Assembly: GCA_019637585.1 (NCBI GenBank)
Contig: JAHBVL010000004.1
Location: forward strand, 248,001-312,000
Reading direction: 5' to 3'
From: Thermomicrobiales bacterium
Lineage (GTDB): Bacteria > Chloroflexota > Chloroflexia > Thermomicrobiales > UBA6265
Length of the DNA stretch: 64,000 nt
The notes beneath the pieces are model-generated. The model had not been told where the DNA came from and made no database searches. It worked only from the letters and a program-made list of their open reading frames with translations. The first letter of the stretch is position 1. Each line of letters starts with the position of its first letter. Shown piece after piece: positions 1-9,611 of the stretch. Made by a program: the position numbers and the translations under genes.

Positions 1-936
1 CTGGGAGATGCCGCGGCATCGATGTCGCAGGAGGGCCAGGGGCTTTCCGCGGCCGCAGAGAGCGCCGCTGGTGGTCTCCGCGAAGGGGGCTCCGCCGCCG
101 AAGAAGGAATGCTCGATGTCGCCGACGCTGTCGAGCAGTCAGTTGCTCAGCTGCAATCGAACGACTCGGTCGGCCAATCGCTGGATCAGTCATCCGAGCA
201 GGGTGGCGGGCAAGCGTCTTCCCAGCAATCGCAGGCAACGGGTCAACCGCAATCGCTCTTCGACGATCAAACCACCGGGCAGGAGAACGCGTCGAGCGAG
301 AACGGCAACCAGCAGGATTCGGGTAATCCCGAAACGGCCGATCAGCAGTTTTCGTCTCAGGCTGGCTCGGGCGCGGAAGCTGGGGCCGGGACGGATCAGG
401 AGGGATCCGGCGGAGCCGCCGAGCAGAGTCAGAGCGACGGATCATCCGGTGGAGCATCCCAGGCGTCATCGGAGGACGCAACCTCCGGCGGTGGTGCGCC
501 AGAGGGTGATTCGGCGCCGAACAGCGGACCGGGCGAGAGCGGGGCGGCCCAGGAAGCGAGCAGCGGTGATGACGCGAGCGACGGCACCTCGTCCGATTCG
601 GCGTCGGATGGTGGCACATCCGGTTCCACCGGCAACGAGCAGCTTCCCGATCCTGCTGCACCGAATGTGAGCGAGAGCGAGGTCGATCCATCGGGTGCAG
701 GTGGCGCTGCCGTCACTCCCGGGGGCGTTGTGGTGCTCAACCGGTCGCCGCAGGGCCAGGCAGTGCCGTTGCAGGGATCGGGCAATCAGTCGAATCTGGG
801 CGGGGGCGGTGGTGTGGCCTCGGGCAGCGGCAGTTCGGCGCAGGGAAATGTCGCGGCTCCCGGTCCAGACAGCAACCACGTGCCGCCCGAGTATCGGGCG
901 ATCGTCGAAGCCTATTTCTCCTCTGGCAATGAGTAG
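1..936 (+). CDS. Gln/Ser/Gly-rich C-terminal part of a vWA-cluster protein (5' partial)
   Basis: The reading frame is open from the first base, so the ATG at 22 need not be the start and the N-terminus probably lies outside the window. The visible 311 residues are low-complexity (Gln, Ser, Gly, Ala, Glu, Asp), with no Cys and no membrane segment. Only the end looks ordered: the last residues read HVPPEYRAIVEAYFSSGNE. A Q-rich tail ending in a VPPxYRxxVxxYF-type helix is what I recall of DUF4175-like proteins of MoxR/BatA clusters, which carry N-terminal membrane helices. The next gene starts 3 nt downstream, so it sits in one operon with the DUF58 and vWA genes. The family assignment is inference from context. 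Confidence 0.6.
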   Translation: MGDAAASMSQEGQGLSAAAESAAGGLREGGSAAEEGMLDVADAVEQSVAQLQSNDSVGQSLDQSSEQGGGQASSQQSQATGQPQSLFDDQTTGQENASSENGNQQDSGNPETADQQFSSQAGSGAEAGAGTDQEGSGGAAEQSQSDGSSGGASQASSEDATSGGGAPEGDSAPNSGPGESGAAQEASSGDDASDGTSSDSASDGGTSGSTGNEQLPDPAAPNVSESEVDPSGAGGAAVTPGGVVVLNRSPQGQAVPLQGSGNQSNLGGGGGVASGSGSSAQGNVAAPGPDSNHVPPEYRAIVEAYFSSGNE

Positions 937-939
937 CTT

Positions 940-1950
940 GTGATGCGTTGGCCCGCCTTCTTCGATCAGTTCACAAGCAGAGCGCCCGGAACCGGGGCCG
1001 GCAGATCGCTGGACGTGCCAACAGAGAGTGACGCGCTCTTCGACGAAGCGCTGCTCGAACGGCTGCGTCGCCTGATTCTGCTGTCGCGCAGCGCCGTTTC
1101 CCAGGGAATCACCGGAGAGCACCGGTCGCGCCGCAAGGGAGCATCCCCCGAGTTCGCAGATTTCAAGAACTATGCGCAGGGAGACGACTTTCGCCGGATC
1201 GACTGGAATATCTACAGCCGTCTCGACGCGCTCTTCATTCGGTTGAGCGAGGTGACGACCGAACTGACGGTCCACATCCTGATCGATGCCAGTCGATCGA
1301 TGGACTGGCGCAGCTCGGACGGACACCCATCCAAATTCGCCTACGCTCGCCGGTTGGCCGGGTCACTGGCGTATGTATCCCTCTGGCATTTCGACCGGGT
1401 TGTCGTCACGCCATTCAGCAATGGGCTCGGAACGTCGTTTGGGCCGGTGCAGGGACGGGCGCACATTCAGGCCGCGCTGCACTACCTGGAGGGGATGCGA
1501 TCGGCGGGAGAAACCGACCTGCTCGACGCCGTGCAGCGCTATGTCAGCGCGCGGCGCCACCCCAGTTTGCTGGTCGTGATCTCAGACCTCCTTTCCGGCG
1601 AGCCGGAATCGCTGCGGGAGGCCATCCGCCATGCCCGCACCCGCGGATGGCAGGTCTCGGTCATTCATATCGTCGACGCAGCCGAGCTGGCTCCCGGTGG
1701 CGTGCTCTTCCCGGATAGCGAGCGCGGCACGCTGACCATCGATCTCATCGATCTGGAGGATGGCGGCAGATTGCGCCTTGCGGCGGACGATGCCGTCATC
1801 GAGCGTTATCAAGACGCCGTCGACCGGTGGAAAAGCAGCATCGAACAGATCTGTGCCAGCGAACAGGCGGACTATGTGTTGTTGCAGACCGATTGGCCGT
1901 TCGAGCAGGTCGTTTTGCAGCGGCTCTACGAGACTGGTCTGGTGGCATGA
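940..1950 (+). CDS. DUF58 domain-containing protein
   Basis: DUF58 proteins pair with MoxR AAA ATPases and vWA proteins in assemblies thought to help fold, activate or insert other proteins at the membrane. The family core is visible: an SRRKG-type segment, DFRRIDWNIYSR, then a vWA-like strand with the metal-site motif DASRSMDW at about residues 109-116. A C-terminal Rossmann-like half contains VVISDLLSG. The protein has about 336 residues and lacks the N-terminal membrane pair some DUF58 proteins have. GTG at 940 and ATG at 943 are adjacent and either could start it. It follows the preceding gene by 3 nt, and its stop overlaps the next start as ATGA. The MoxR ATPase expected upstream is not in the window. 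Confidence 0.88.
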   Translation: MMRWPAFFDQFTSRAPGTGAGRSLDVPTESDALFDEALLERLRRLILLSRSAVSQGITGEHRSRRKGASPEFADFKNYAQGDDFRRIDWNIYSRLDALFIRLSEVTTELTVHILIDASRSMDWRSSDGHPSKFAYARRLAGSLAYVSLWHFDRVVVTPFSNGLGTSFGPVQGRAHIQAALHYLEGMRSAGETDLLDAVQRYVSARRHPSLLVVISDLLSGEPESLREAIRHARTRGWQVSVIHIVDAAELAPGGVLFPDSERGTLTIDLIDLEDGGRLRLAADDAVIERYQDAVDRWKSSIEQICASEQADYVLLQTDWPFEQVVLQRLYETGLVA

Positions 1951-3920
1951 GTCTCCTTGCGCCCATCGGACTCGTGGCGCTCATCGGGTTGCCGCTGATC
2001 CTGCTGCTGCACATGCGGCATTTCACGCCGTATGAACGGCATGTGCCGACCCTGCGATTCTGGCGGGAAGCGGAACCGACCCGCACCGAGAACACCCGGT
2101 TCAGGCGGCCGCCGCTGACCGCGCTGCTGGTGTTGCAACTCCTCGCCGCCGGGCTGCTCGGGCTGGCGCTGGCTCGCCCGGCGCTCTCCGGCGCCTGGAG
2201 CGGGATTTCGCAGCAGGCGTCGATGCGCCACCTGGTGGTGATTCTGGACGGGTCGACCAGCATGTCCGCCACAGACACCCCGGAGGGTCTGAGCCGGTTC
2301 GACGTGGCCAAAACCAGCGCGCTCGATCATCTCGCCGGACTGCATGAAGGAGATATCGCCACACTGATGGTGCTGGGCACCCAGGTGACGACGCTCCAGG
2401 CAAACAACCGTGCGGAGCTCAATGGACTGATCGGGCAATTGCGGTCGCTCGAGCCTCCCGGAGGTATCGCGGGGTTGAATGCCGCGCTCAAGCTCGTGTC
2501 GGATCTCGATCTGCCGAATGTGCGGGAAGAGATTCTCGTGCTGTCGGATGGCGCTGTTTCGGCGGATCCGGCAATCGTCGAAACGCTCAACGCGGCCATC
2601 GCGTTCGAGCAGGTTGGCCAACCCGACACTGGCAACATTGCCATCACCGATGCGACATTTCGCCCGTCAGTGGACAATCCCGCGCGGTCGGATGTCTACG
2701 TCCAGGTGGCGAATTTCGGCGACGAGCGGGTCTCGACGACCCTCCTTGCCGTGGCGGACGGCGCCGAAGCGTTCCGCCGCGACCTGGCGCTCGATCCCAA
2801 CAGCTCGACCGATATCGTCATCAACACACTGCCAGCAGGCGCTACTGAAGTGATCGTCGAAGTCCGCTCGAATGATCCGTTCTTCGCTGACAACCAGGCC
2901 CGGCTGCCATTGCAGCAGTCGAGTGACTTCTCATTGCGGATATTGCTGGTGTCGGACACACCGGCCAGGCTTCAGCAGGCGCTCTCCAGTTTGCCGGGCG
3001 CGACGATCGAGATGGTGAACGGCGCCGAGTATCGGCGTGGCGCCATTCCGGCTGGGCCGTTCGATCTGATCGTCTACGAAGGAGAAGGGCCGGAAGCCGG
3101 CGCCGTGCCCGATGTGCCGATGGTGCTGATCGATCCGCCGCGAGACAGCGTGATTCCGATGGGAGGGATGATCACCACGCCAGGGGTCGAACGCATCCGG
3201 GCCAACGATCCCGTCCTGAAAGATGTCGACCTGACCGGGCTGACATTCTTCGAAATGCCGGCGCACCAGCTCGACGGTTCGGCCGTCGAAATCGTCGGAT
3301 CAGTGGGCGGACCATTGATCTACCGGGCCGATGTGCCGGGCCGGAATCAGCAGATGATCGTGCTGGCATTCGATCTGCAGCAGTCGAATCTCACTCGCCG
3401 GATCGCGTTTCCCATTCTCATAGCCAACATCGTGAACGAGCTGACCCCAAGTCCGCTGCCCTCGACGGTGCGGCTCGGCGACGCTGTCACCTACACGCCG
3501 CACACGCTCGCCGAGTCGGTGCAGATCACCGATCCTCGTGGTGTGACGGTGGAGCTTGCGGTGGCCAGCGCCCCAGCCGTCGATGTAGCGGTCGATCTCT
3601 CCCGCGAAGTCACCTTCACCGCCACAGGCTTTCCGGGCGCCTATCAGCTGACCGAGCTGAATGGCGCCGAACGGGCTATCGCCGCTGCTTCGTTCGTCGT
3701 CAATGCCGGTCACCCACAGGAGTCGGATCTCAGAGCCGAGCCTGACTTGCCGGAAATACTGGCTCTGGCGAGTGCCAGCCACGATTCGGGCACACAGCGT
3801 GCCCTCAACGATCTCTGGCCGGCACTGGCCGCGCTGGCTCTCGTGGCGCTCCTGGCCGAGTGGCTCTGGCCACTCCTGCCCAGGCGACGGTCCATGACTC
3901 GCACCGGGAGCCCGATATGA
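1947..3920 (+). CDS. BatA-type vWA membrane protein
   Basis: The start chosen is the ATG at 1947, which overlaps the DUF58 stop as ATGA; a longer in-frame reading would overlap the previous gene by over 100 nt. The 657-residue product begins with the BatA N-terminal domain: a short hydrophobic segment (residues 4-22), the HMRHFTPYERHVPTLRFW region, and a second membrane helix (about 57-77). A vWA domain follows with the metal-site motif DGSTSMS at 101-107. The middle looks like a CARDB/GATase-like extracellular fold, and a last helix (WPALAALALVALLAEWLW) lies close to the C-terminus. Such proteins are predicted to sit in the membrane with the vWA domain exposed. Translational coupling on both sides argues for a stoichiometric complex with its neighbours. 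The molecular target is unknown. Confidence 0.85.
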   Translation: MSLLAPIGLVALIGLPLILLLHMRHFTPYERHVPTLRFWREAEPTRTENTRFRRPPLTALLVLQLLAAGLLGLALARPALSGAWSGISQQASMRHLVVILDGSTSMSATDTPEGLSRFDVAKTSALDHLAGLHEGDIATLMVLGTQVTTLQANNRAELNGLIGQLRSLEPPGGIAGLNAALKLVSDLDLPNVREEILVLSDGAVSADPAIVETLNAAIAFEQVGQPDTGNIAITDATFRPSVDNPARSDVYVQVANFGDERVSTTLLAVADGAEAFRRDLALDPNSSTDIVINTLPAGATEVIVEVRSNDPFFADNQARLPLQQSSDFSLRILLVSDTPARLQQALSSLPGATIEMVNGAEYRRGAIPAGPFDLIVYEGEGPEAGAVPDVPMVLIDPPRDSVIPMGGMITTPGVERIRANDPVLKDVDLTGLTFFEMPAHQLDGSAVEIVGSVGGPLIYRADVPGRNQQMIVLAFDLQQSNLTRRIAFPILIANIVNELTPSPLPSTVRLGDAVTYTPHTLAESVQITDPRGVTVELAVASAPAVDVAVDLSREVTFTATGFPGAYQLTELNGAERAIAAASFVVNAGHPQESDLRAEPDLPEILALASASHDSGTQRALNDLWPALAALALVALLAEWLWPLLPRRRSMTRTGSPI

Positions 3921-6544
3921 GCGATCTCTCGCTGAGTTTTGCCCGTCCCGGCGCGCTCTGGTTGCTCCTCCTCCTGCCGGTGATCCTGATCGTCGGGTGG
4001 CGGACCGGCCGGCGACGCAGCGGCGTCCGGCGCGCCGCGTGGTTGCGGGCTCTGGCGGTGGCCCTCCTGTGCGTCGCGCTGGCGGAACCGTTGATCGGTA
4101 GTGCGGATAGCGCAACGTCGACGATTTTTGTTGTCGATCAATCGTCGAGCATCGACGACAGTACCTCCGGCCGCATCACCAGCTGGGTCAACGAGGCGCT
4201 GGCCGCGGGTGGGTCATCAGACCGGGCCGCGGTCATTGCCTTTGGCGGGGCTCCTGAGTTGTTGAGCGCATCTCTCCCTGCAGGCCAGATCAGCCCCGAT
4301 CTTCTCGGCGGTGGCATCGTGCAGGCGAATGCCACGAACATCGAATCGGCTCTGGCCATGGCGCGGTCGCTGCCGTTGACCGGCTCGCGGCGTATCGTGC
4401 TGGTGTCTGACGGCGCAGAGAACTCGGGTTCGGCCATCGCGCAGGGATCGCAGCTGGCGGCGGATGAAACGCCCGTCGATGTTCTCCCGGTGGTGGGCAT
4501 CGGCGCCGACGACTTCCGTATTGAGGGCGTCACCTCCCCCTCCTCCATATGGGCGGGGGAGCAGGTCTCCGTGTTGCTCAGTGTGGTCTCGTCCGTCGAA
4601 ACAGACGGCACGGTCGAGATCGTGGTCGACGGCGGCGAACCTGTCGCGCACGATGTGCGATTCTCCGAAGGGTTGAGCTCCCATCTCTTCACGCTGGACG
4701 ATCTGCCAGCGGGTTTCCACGCGATCGACATCCGGGCCACCGCCGCCGAAGGAATCGACGCCTTTCCGCAGAACAACGCGACTTCTCGGTCGGTTGTCGT
4801 CCGTGACACCCCATCCCTGCTGCTCGTTTCCGCGGGCCGGAGCGACAGCTCGTTCCTGAGGGAAGCGCTGGAGAGCCGCGGGGCGGTGGTGACCTCCGCC
4901 ACGCCGGAGAACATTCCGGAACGGCTTTCCGACCTCACCGCGTTCGATGTCGTCCTCCTGAACAACGTTCCAGCGGCGGAGTTGACCGTTGGTCAGGTGG
5001 CCGCGCTCGAAACACTGACGCGCGAATTCGGCCGCGGGTTGGTGGTCATCGGCGGATCGGCGGCCTATGGACCGGGAGGCTATTCCGCGACGCCGCTGGA
5101 AGAGATGCTGCCGGTTTCGGTCAAGGTCACGGAAGGAAAGGAGCGGCAACGGGTCGCCCTGATGCTGATCATCGACAAGTCGGGCTCCATGGGCTACGAC
5201 CCACTGCAACCCACCTCGAAAATCGCGATGGCCCGCGAAGCGGCGCGGCTGGCCGCCGGAGCACTCTCAGCCGGGGACGAAATCGGCATCCTGGTCTTCA
5301 ACGGGAATCAGCAGTGGATCGTCAGATTGACGCGGATCGAGGGACAGGATGACCGCGACCGGATCAATGCGGCGATCGATACGATCAATGCCGACGGTTC
5401 GACCGAGATCTTCCCTGCGCTCGAAGTGGGATTCGATGAGATCGTCCAGTCGGATGCGGATGTCCGTCATGTCATTCTGCTCTCCGACGGCAAATCCGGC
5501 ACCGGCACCCGATCGAGCTACGAACAGCTGGTCGCGGAGTTCGGCCAGAGCAATACCACCCTTTCGACCATCGCCATCGGAGAGGACGCCGATACCGATC
5601 TGCTCCAGTTCCTGGCCGAACAGGGCAATGGCAACTACCACACCACCAGCCGGCCAGAAGAGATTCCGACGATCACCCTTCAGGAAGCGGTCAGCGCCGG
5701 CAGTCAGTCGATCATCAGCGGCGCATTTCAGCCGATCCAGGTTGGGCCGAGTCCGATTCTGACGGGGTTCGATCCCGAGTCGTTGCCGATCATCGAGCGT
5801 TATGACTACTCAGAGATCAAGGAGAGTGCCCAGGAGATCCTCACCAGCCAGCGGAACGACCCCATTCTGGCCAAGTGGCAGTATGGGCTGGGCCGGGTCG
5901 TTGCCTGGACGGCGGACGATGGCATCGATTTCGCCGAGGAGTGGCGGTCCTGGTCCAGGTATGAGGAGTTCTGGGCCAGCGTCGTTCGCTGGACCCTCCC
6001 CGATCCGGAGAGCGGGCCAGTTTCGGTCGAGGTGGAGCGAGATGGGACTGACATCGTCCTCACCGTGCGGGCTCAGAGCGTTGTTGGCGATTATGTCGAT
6101 TTATCAGGAGCGATGGTGGACATCACCGCTCCTGACGGCACGATGACCGGCGATCTGCCGCTCCATCAGTCCGCACCGGGCGAGTACCAGCTGAGGATCG
6201 CCGACCCCGCACCGGGCGCGTACCAATTCGCACTCGATACGGGCGATCTTCAGGCGGGCCAGCAATCGTTGATTGGCTTCGCCATTCCGGAGTCACCGGA
6301 GCTGCAGCCGTCCGCGGCGAGCGCCGAGCTTCTGGCATCGATCGCGGCTCGCACCGGTGGTCGGATGTTGTCGATCGACGACCCGGCCGAGGTTTTCGAT
6401 CTGCCGTCGAATCCCGCCGAGGGAATCTCCAGCTATCGGGCCATCTGGTGGTTGCCCCTCTCCCTGGCACTGATCCTCTTCCTCACCGAGCTCGCTCAAC
6501 GCTACGAATTACGATCCCAATTGGCGCATCTCCGCCGGGCGTAG
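3917..6544 (+). CDS. vWA / glutamine-amidotransferase-like membrane protein
   Basis: The ATG at 3917 overlaps the previous stop (ATGA). The product has 875 residues. Two N-terminal helices (about 10-28 and 44-60) are followed by a degenerate first vWA domain (DQSSS at 74-78). A class-I glutamine-amidotransferase-like segment comes next (DVVLLNNVPAAEL, then VVIGGSAAYGPGGY). A second vWA domain has a complete metal-site motif, DKSGSMGYD, from residue 420, and VILLSDGKSG. A beta-rich region and a final helix (WWLPLSLALILFLTELA) close the protein. This layout matches vWA/DUF1355-type proteins at the ends of MoxR-DUF58-BatA operons. The duplicated vWA is seen directly; a role in membrane-associated assembly is inferred from the family. 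Confidence 0.85.
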   Translation: MSDLSLSFARPGALWLLLLLPVILIVGWRTGRRRSGVRRAAWLRALAVALLCVALAEPLIGSADSATSTIFVVDQSSSIDDSTSGRITSWVNEALAAGGSSDRAAVIAFGGAPELLSASLPAGQISPDLLGGGIVQANATNIESALAMARSLPLTGSRRIVLVSDGAENSGSAIAQGSQLAADETPVDVLPVVGIGADDFRIEGVTSPSSIWAGEQVSVLLSVVSSVETDGTVEIVVDGGEPVAHDVRFSEGLSSHLFTLDDLPAGFHAIDIRATAAEGIDAFPQNNATSRSVVVRDTPSLLLVSAGRSDSSFLREALESRGAVVTSATPENIPERLSDLTAFDVVLLNNVPAAELTVGQVAALETLTREFGRGLVVIGGSAAYGPGGYSATPLEEMLPVSVKVTEGKERQRVALMLIIDKSGSMGYDPLQPTSKIAMAREAARLAAGALSAGDEIGILVFNGNQQWIVRLTRIEGQDDRDRINAAIDTINADGSTEIFPALEVGFDEIVQSDADVRHVILLSDGKSGTGTRSSYEQLVAEFGQSNTTLSTIAIGEDADTDLLQFLAEQGNGNYHTTSRPEEIPTITLQEAVSAGSQSIISGAFQPIQVGPSPILTGFDPESLPIIERYDYSEIKESAQEILTSQRNDPILAKWQYGLGRVVAWTADDGIDFAEEWRSWSRYEEFWASVVRWTLPDPESGPVSVEVERDGTDIVLTVRAQSVVGDYVDLSGAMVDITAPDGTMTGDLPLHQSAPGEYQLRIADPAPGAYQFALDTGDLQAGQQSLIGFAIPESPELQPSAASAELLASIAARTGGRMLSIDDPAEVFDLPSNPAEGISSYRAIWWLPLSLALILFLTELAQRYELRSQLAHLRRA

Positions 6545-6596
6545 ACCGTTCTACACTTCAGCGCACTGTCTGTAGTCTCTGCTGGCTGGCGGATCG

Positions 6597-7565
6597 ATGA
6601 TCACTGTTCTGACATTTCGAGACGGCGCAGCTCCCGAGGTGGCCGAGGATATCGAGATCATCGATACCCTCCTCCGCGAGGACGACGCGATTCACTGGGT
6701 TGCCGTTATCGATCCCTCCGATGACGATCTTGGCGCCCTCCAGCGAGTCTTTGGATTTCACTATCTGGCGATCGAAGCAACCCGACGCGAGCACGCGCGT
6801 CCGGAGATCGATTTCTACAGCGATTTCACCTATCTCAGCTTCTACGGTGTCGACAGAACATCAGAGGAATCGATCGACTTACGGATGATCTCCTTTTTCA
6901 TCGGGAGAAACTATCTCGTCACCGTGCAGCACCAGCCGATGCATATGTTCGAGGAGATTCGGGCCAACTGGGAACGGAGCACCAGGGAATCGGGTGCGCC
7001 TACCGTGGGACTCCTCGTCTACTCTGTGCTCGACCCGATTGTCGACAGCTACTTCTCACTTGTCGACGATCTCGCCGAACAGATCGACGCCCTCGAAACG
7101 GAGATCTTCCAGCAGAACAGTCCGAGCGGGTTGAAGCGGCTCTTCGAGATCAAGAAGCAAACCATGGAGTTTCGCCGGGTGCTGGCGCCCGAACGGGATG
7201 TGCTCAACACCCTGTTGCGCTGGGATTCCCCGCAACTGGCGCAGCAGGAAGTCATCTACTTCCAGGATGTCTACGATCATCTCTTGCGAGTGCTGGACAG
7301 TGTGGACAACTACCGGGATCTGCTGGGCAGCGTGCTGGACGCGCACCTCTCCGTCACATCCAACCGACTCAATCAGACGATGAAAACGTTGACGGCGTCG
7401 TCGATCATTCTCATGGGCATGACATTGGTGGCCAGCGTCTATGGCATGAACTTCAAGCACATACCGGAACTCGGCTGGACGTTCGGGTATTGGTGGGCGC
7501 TAGGCCTGATGGCTCTCATCGGGGCCAGTCTCGTCGTCGTTTTCCGGAGAATCGACTGGATCTGA
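6597..7565 (+). CDS. corA: CorA-family divalent cation transporter
   Basis: CorA channels are homopentamers that let Mg2+ (or Co2+, Ni2+) into the cell. The 322-residue product has the expected layout: an N-terminal alpha/beta cytoplasmic domain, a long helical stalk (about 130-260), and two C-terminal membrane helices (about 266-284 and 300-316). The family signature GMN is present at 283-285 in VYGMNFKHIPEL, at the end of the first helix. The loop after GMN reads FKHIPEL rather than the common MPE, so the ion preference is uncertain. The start is the ATG at 6597, 52 nt after the vWA operon; co-transcription is possible but not shown. Its last 66 nt overlap the convergent hydrolase gene. Confidence 0.93.
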   Translation: MITVLTFRDGAAPEVAEDIEIIDTLLREDDAIHWVAVIDPSDDDLGALQRVFGFHYLAIEATRREHARPEIDFYSDFTYLSFYGVDRTSEESIDLRMISFFIGRNYLVTVQHQPMHMFEEIRANWERSTRESGAPTVGLLVYSVLDPIVDSYFSLVDDLAEQIDALETEIFQQNSPSGLKRLFEIKKQTMEFRRVLAPERDVLNTLLRWDSPQLAQQEVIYFQDVYDHLLRVLDSVDNYRDLLGSVLDAHLSVTSNRLNQTMKTLTASSIILMGMTLVASVYGMNFKHIPELGWTFGYWWALGLMALIGASLVVVFRRIDWI

Positions 7566-8897
7566 GGGGCGAGATTCGGCGGGATCGCTCTCCGCGGTGT
7601 CCCCGGCGGTTGGCGGAGCGAGACCTGCATCTACCGGTGTGTTGCTGCTGTCCACCTGGGTGGAGTCGTGCTCCGGCGTCACCAGCTCGCCCACTTCTGC
7701 TGCCGGAAGCTCGAAGAGATTGGTCAGCCACTCGGCAGTCACCAGCATCCAGTCGTCGACCCGGTCGAAGAGGCAATGTGACCCATCCGGATACCAGACA
7801 AGCGTGCCCAATGCGCCGAGCGCCGAGGTCAGCTTGACCGACTCATCCGGCGGAACCACCAAATCGCGGGCCGCGCCAAAAACCAGGGCCGGGCAGCGTA
7901 CCCGGGAGACGACATCGGGCAGCGAGAAATCGGAGATGAGCACCTGAATCGAAGGCGCTTGTCCCGCCAGGGAGACGAGCTGGCGCGCCACCAAGGGGTT
8001 GATCGAATTCACCCATGGCCGGGGGTCGAACGGCGGAGTGAGTGCGACGACCGCGGCGATGCGCCGGTCCGACGCTGCCGAGCGGAAGGCCACTACTCCT
8101 CCCAGACTGGCGCCGAAGAATGCGACCTTCGTTGCATCGAGATCGGATTCGGCTTCGATCAGATCGAAGATGCCTTCCGTCATGTCATCGCAGTAGCTGG
8201 AAAGGGGTTGGCCGTCGGCGGCTTCGCCCGTGCCTGGCCAATCGACCGCCAGAATGGCGAATCCCCGCTCCCGGAGCAAGGCGGTCCAGATGAACGTCTC
8301 TTCCTTGGTCGTGGTGGCGCCATTGAGCATGACGACGAGGGGCGCCGGTTCGGTCAGATCGATAGGGATGGAGAGGTAGGCCGGGAGCCTGCGTGTCCTC
8401 CAGGGGATGCCCACGCGCCGTGTTCCGGGCGCCAGCCGGGTGATTGCCTGTCCGAACGCCTGTACGGCACTGGCACGCAGCGCTCGCACGATACGTGGAT
8501 CGTCTTCGGTGACCAGGTGAGCGGCGTGATAGCACATGGCCGCGTTGCGCCGGGCCACGGAGGATGCTTCCCACTCCCCGGTCGCTTCCTCTCGCCGCGA
8601 CTCCGCCATGAAGCGCTGAGCGGCTCTGCTCCATGCCCCGACCCAGTCGTCGAGCCGGTGCACCTCACTAAGGGCCCGGTCGATCGTTTCCTCGGGGATG
8701 AGCATGGCTTTGAAGCGGGATTTGAGTGTGTCGGGCATGCTCTTTGCCGACCGCACTTTCAGCAGCTTGTTGACCGACGATGGATTGAGTTTTGCGGAGA
8801 GATCCCAAAGCCGGCTGGAGAATCGCCAGCGTTGCGGCCGCTCTCCCGACGCTTCCGGGCCGGAATCGCGGTTCCAGGCTTCGCCGCCCTCGATCAT
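7500..8897 (-). CDS. FrsA-like alpha/beta hydrolase
   Basis: This is a 465-residue hydrolase of the FrsA/DUF1100-like group, which includes esterases and C-C hydrolases with a helical N-terminal cap. The first 170 residues are mainly helical. The hydrolase core then shows the nucleophile elbow GASLGG, an acid in FGAARDLVVPP, and the histidine in PDGSHCLF, giving a full Ser-Asp-His triad. The last 60 residues are an acidic Pro/Ser/Asp-rich tail with no fold. No signal peptide is visible, so it should be cytoplasmic. Its ATG overlaps the stop of the macro-domain gene by 4 nt (ATGA at 8894-8897), so the two are translationally coupled. The tail overlaps the convergent corA gene by 66 nt. The substrate is unknown. 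Confidence 0.85.
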   Translation of the reverse strand: MIEGGEAWNRDSGPEASGERPQRWRFSSRLWDLSAKLNPSSVNKLLKVRSAKSMPDTLKSRFKAMLIPEETIDRALSEVHRLDDWVGAWSRAAQRFMAESRREEATGEWEASSVARRNAAMCYHAAHLVTEDDPRIVRALRASAVQAFGQAITRLAPGTRRVGIPWRTRRLPAYLSIPIDLTEPAPLVVMLNGATTTKEETFIWTALLRERGFAILAVDWPGTGEAADGQPLSSYCDDMTEGIFDLIEAESDLDATKVAFFGASLGGVVAFRSAASDRRIAAVVALTPPFDPRPWVNSINPLVARQLVSLAGQAPSIQVLISDFSLPDVVSRVRCPALVFGAARDLVVPPDESVKLTSALGALGTLVWYPDGSHCLFDRVDDWMLVTAEWLTNLFELPAAEVGELVTPEHDSTQVDSSNTPVDAGLAPPTAGDTAESDPAESRPSDPVDSPENDDETGPDESHQA

Positions 8898-9478
8898 GCC
8901 GGCCAGGCCGCGGCGCGAGCGGTGGCGAGTGCGTCGGAGACGATCGCCAGATCGTCCGGATAGCGAGACACCACCACGACCGATTCGAGACGGACGCGGT
9001 CACGCCGCACATGCGCAACGACGCTGTCCAGAATCGCCTCGATCCAGCCTCGCAACTGCTCTGGCGAGGAAATATGGGTTCCCGTCATCATCGGCACCGC
9101 CAGAGATTGAACCTTTTCCCGGTAGGCAAGCTCGAACGCCGACTCGATCGCTCTGCGCACCACGGGCAACTGCCGGTCGCCGCCTGGCTCCTCGGAAACG
9201 ACCGCATGGATCAGCCGCGTGATGCCGCGGTCGTGGAGTTTGCCGGCATCGGTGGAAATGGCGCTGCCCAGTGTCAGGGGCGCCATCGCCATCGTTGTGC
9301 GTTCGATCTCCGCTCCGGCCAGCGACCGCAACGAATGCGACCCACTGGCGGACATGATCCCGCGTGTGTTGGCCGGACAGATGATCGCCTGGACGGGTTG
9401 ATCGAATGTCTCCCCCAATCGGGTTTCGATCCGGGCCCGGCCGAAGGCAATCGGTTGTGATTCTGTTTCGTTCACCAT
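8894..9478 (-). CDS. Macro-domain-like protein
   Basis: The start is placed at the ATG at 9478, preceded by a GAGAGGG Shine-Dalgarno; longer in-frame readings add an Arg/Ser-rich stretch without fold character. The 194-residue product follows the macro-domain plan: QAIICPANTRGIMSAS in the ADP-ribose-binding position, ERTTMAMAPLTLGSA, ITRLIHAVV and SLAVPMMTGT. Macro domains bind ADP-ribose, O-acetyl-ADP-ribose or related nucleotides and often hydrolyse them. The usual GGGVDGAI-type loop is replaced by SASGSHSLRS, so catalysis cannot be assumed. It is the first gene of a two-gene unit with the hydrolase downstream, which suggests a shared deacylation or nucleotide-metabolite role (inference). 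Confidence 0.7.
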   Translation of the reverse strand: MVNETESQPIAFGRARIETRLGETFDQPVQAIICPANTRGIMSASGSHSLRSLAGAEIERTTMAMAPLTLGSAISTDAGKLHDRGITRLIHAVVSEEPGGDRQLPVVRRAIESAFELAYREKVQSLAVPMMTGTHISSPEQLRGWIEAILDSVVAHVRRDRVRLESVVVVSRYPDDLAIVSDALATARAAAWPA

Positions 9479-9611
9479 CGACCCTCTCGGAGGATTCGAG
9501 CGGGCTGCGACGGCCTGGATTCTACCATTCGCCGGGTAGCGAGCAGGAATTCGGCTGTCTCGAATGACGATTATGTCGATATCGAAGCATCGGTCTGAAT
9601 CGCGCGAGGCC

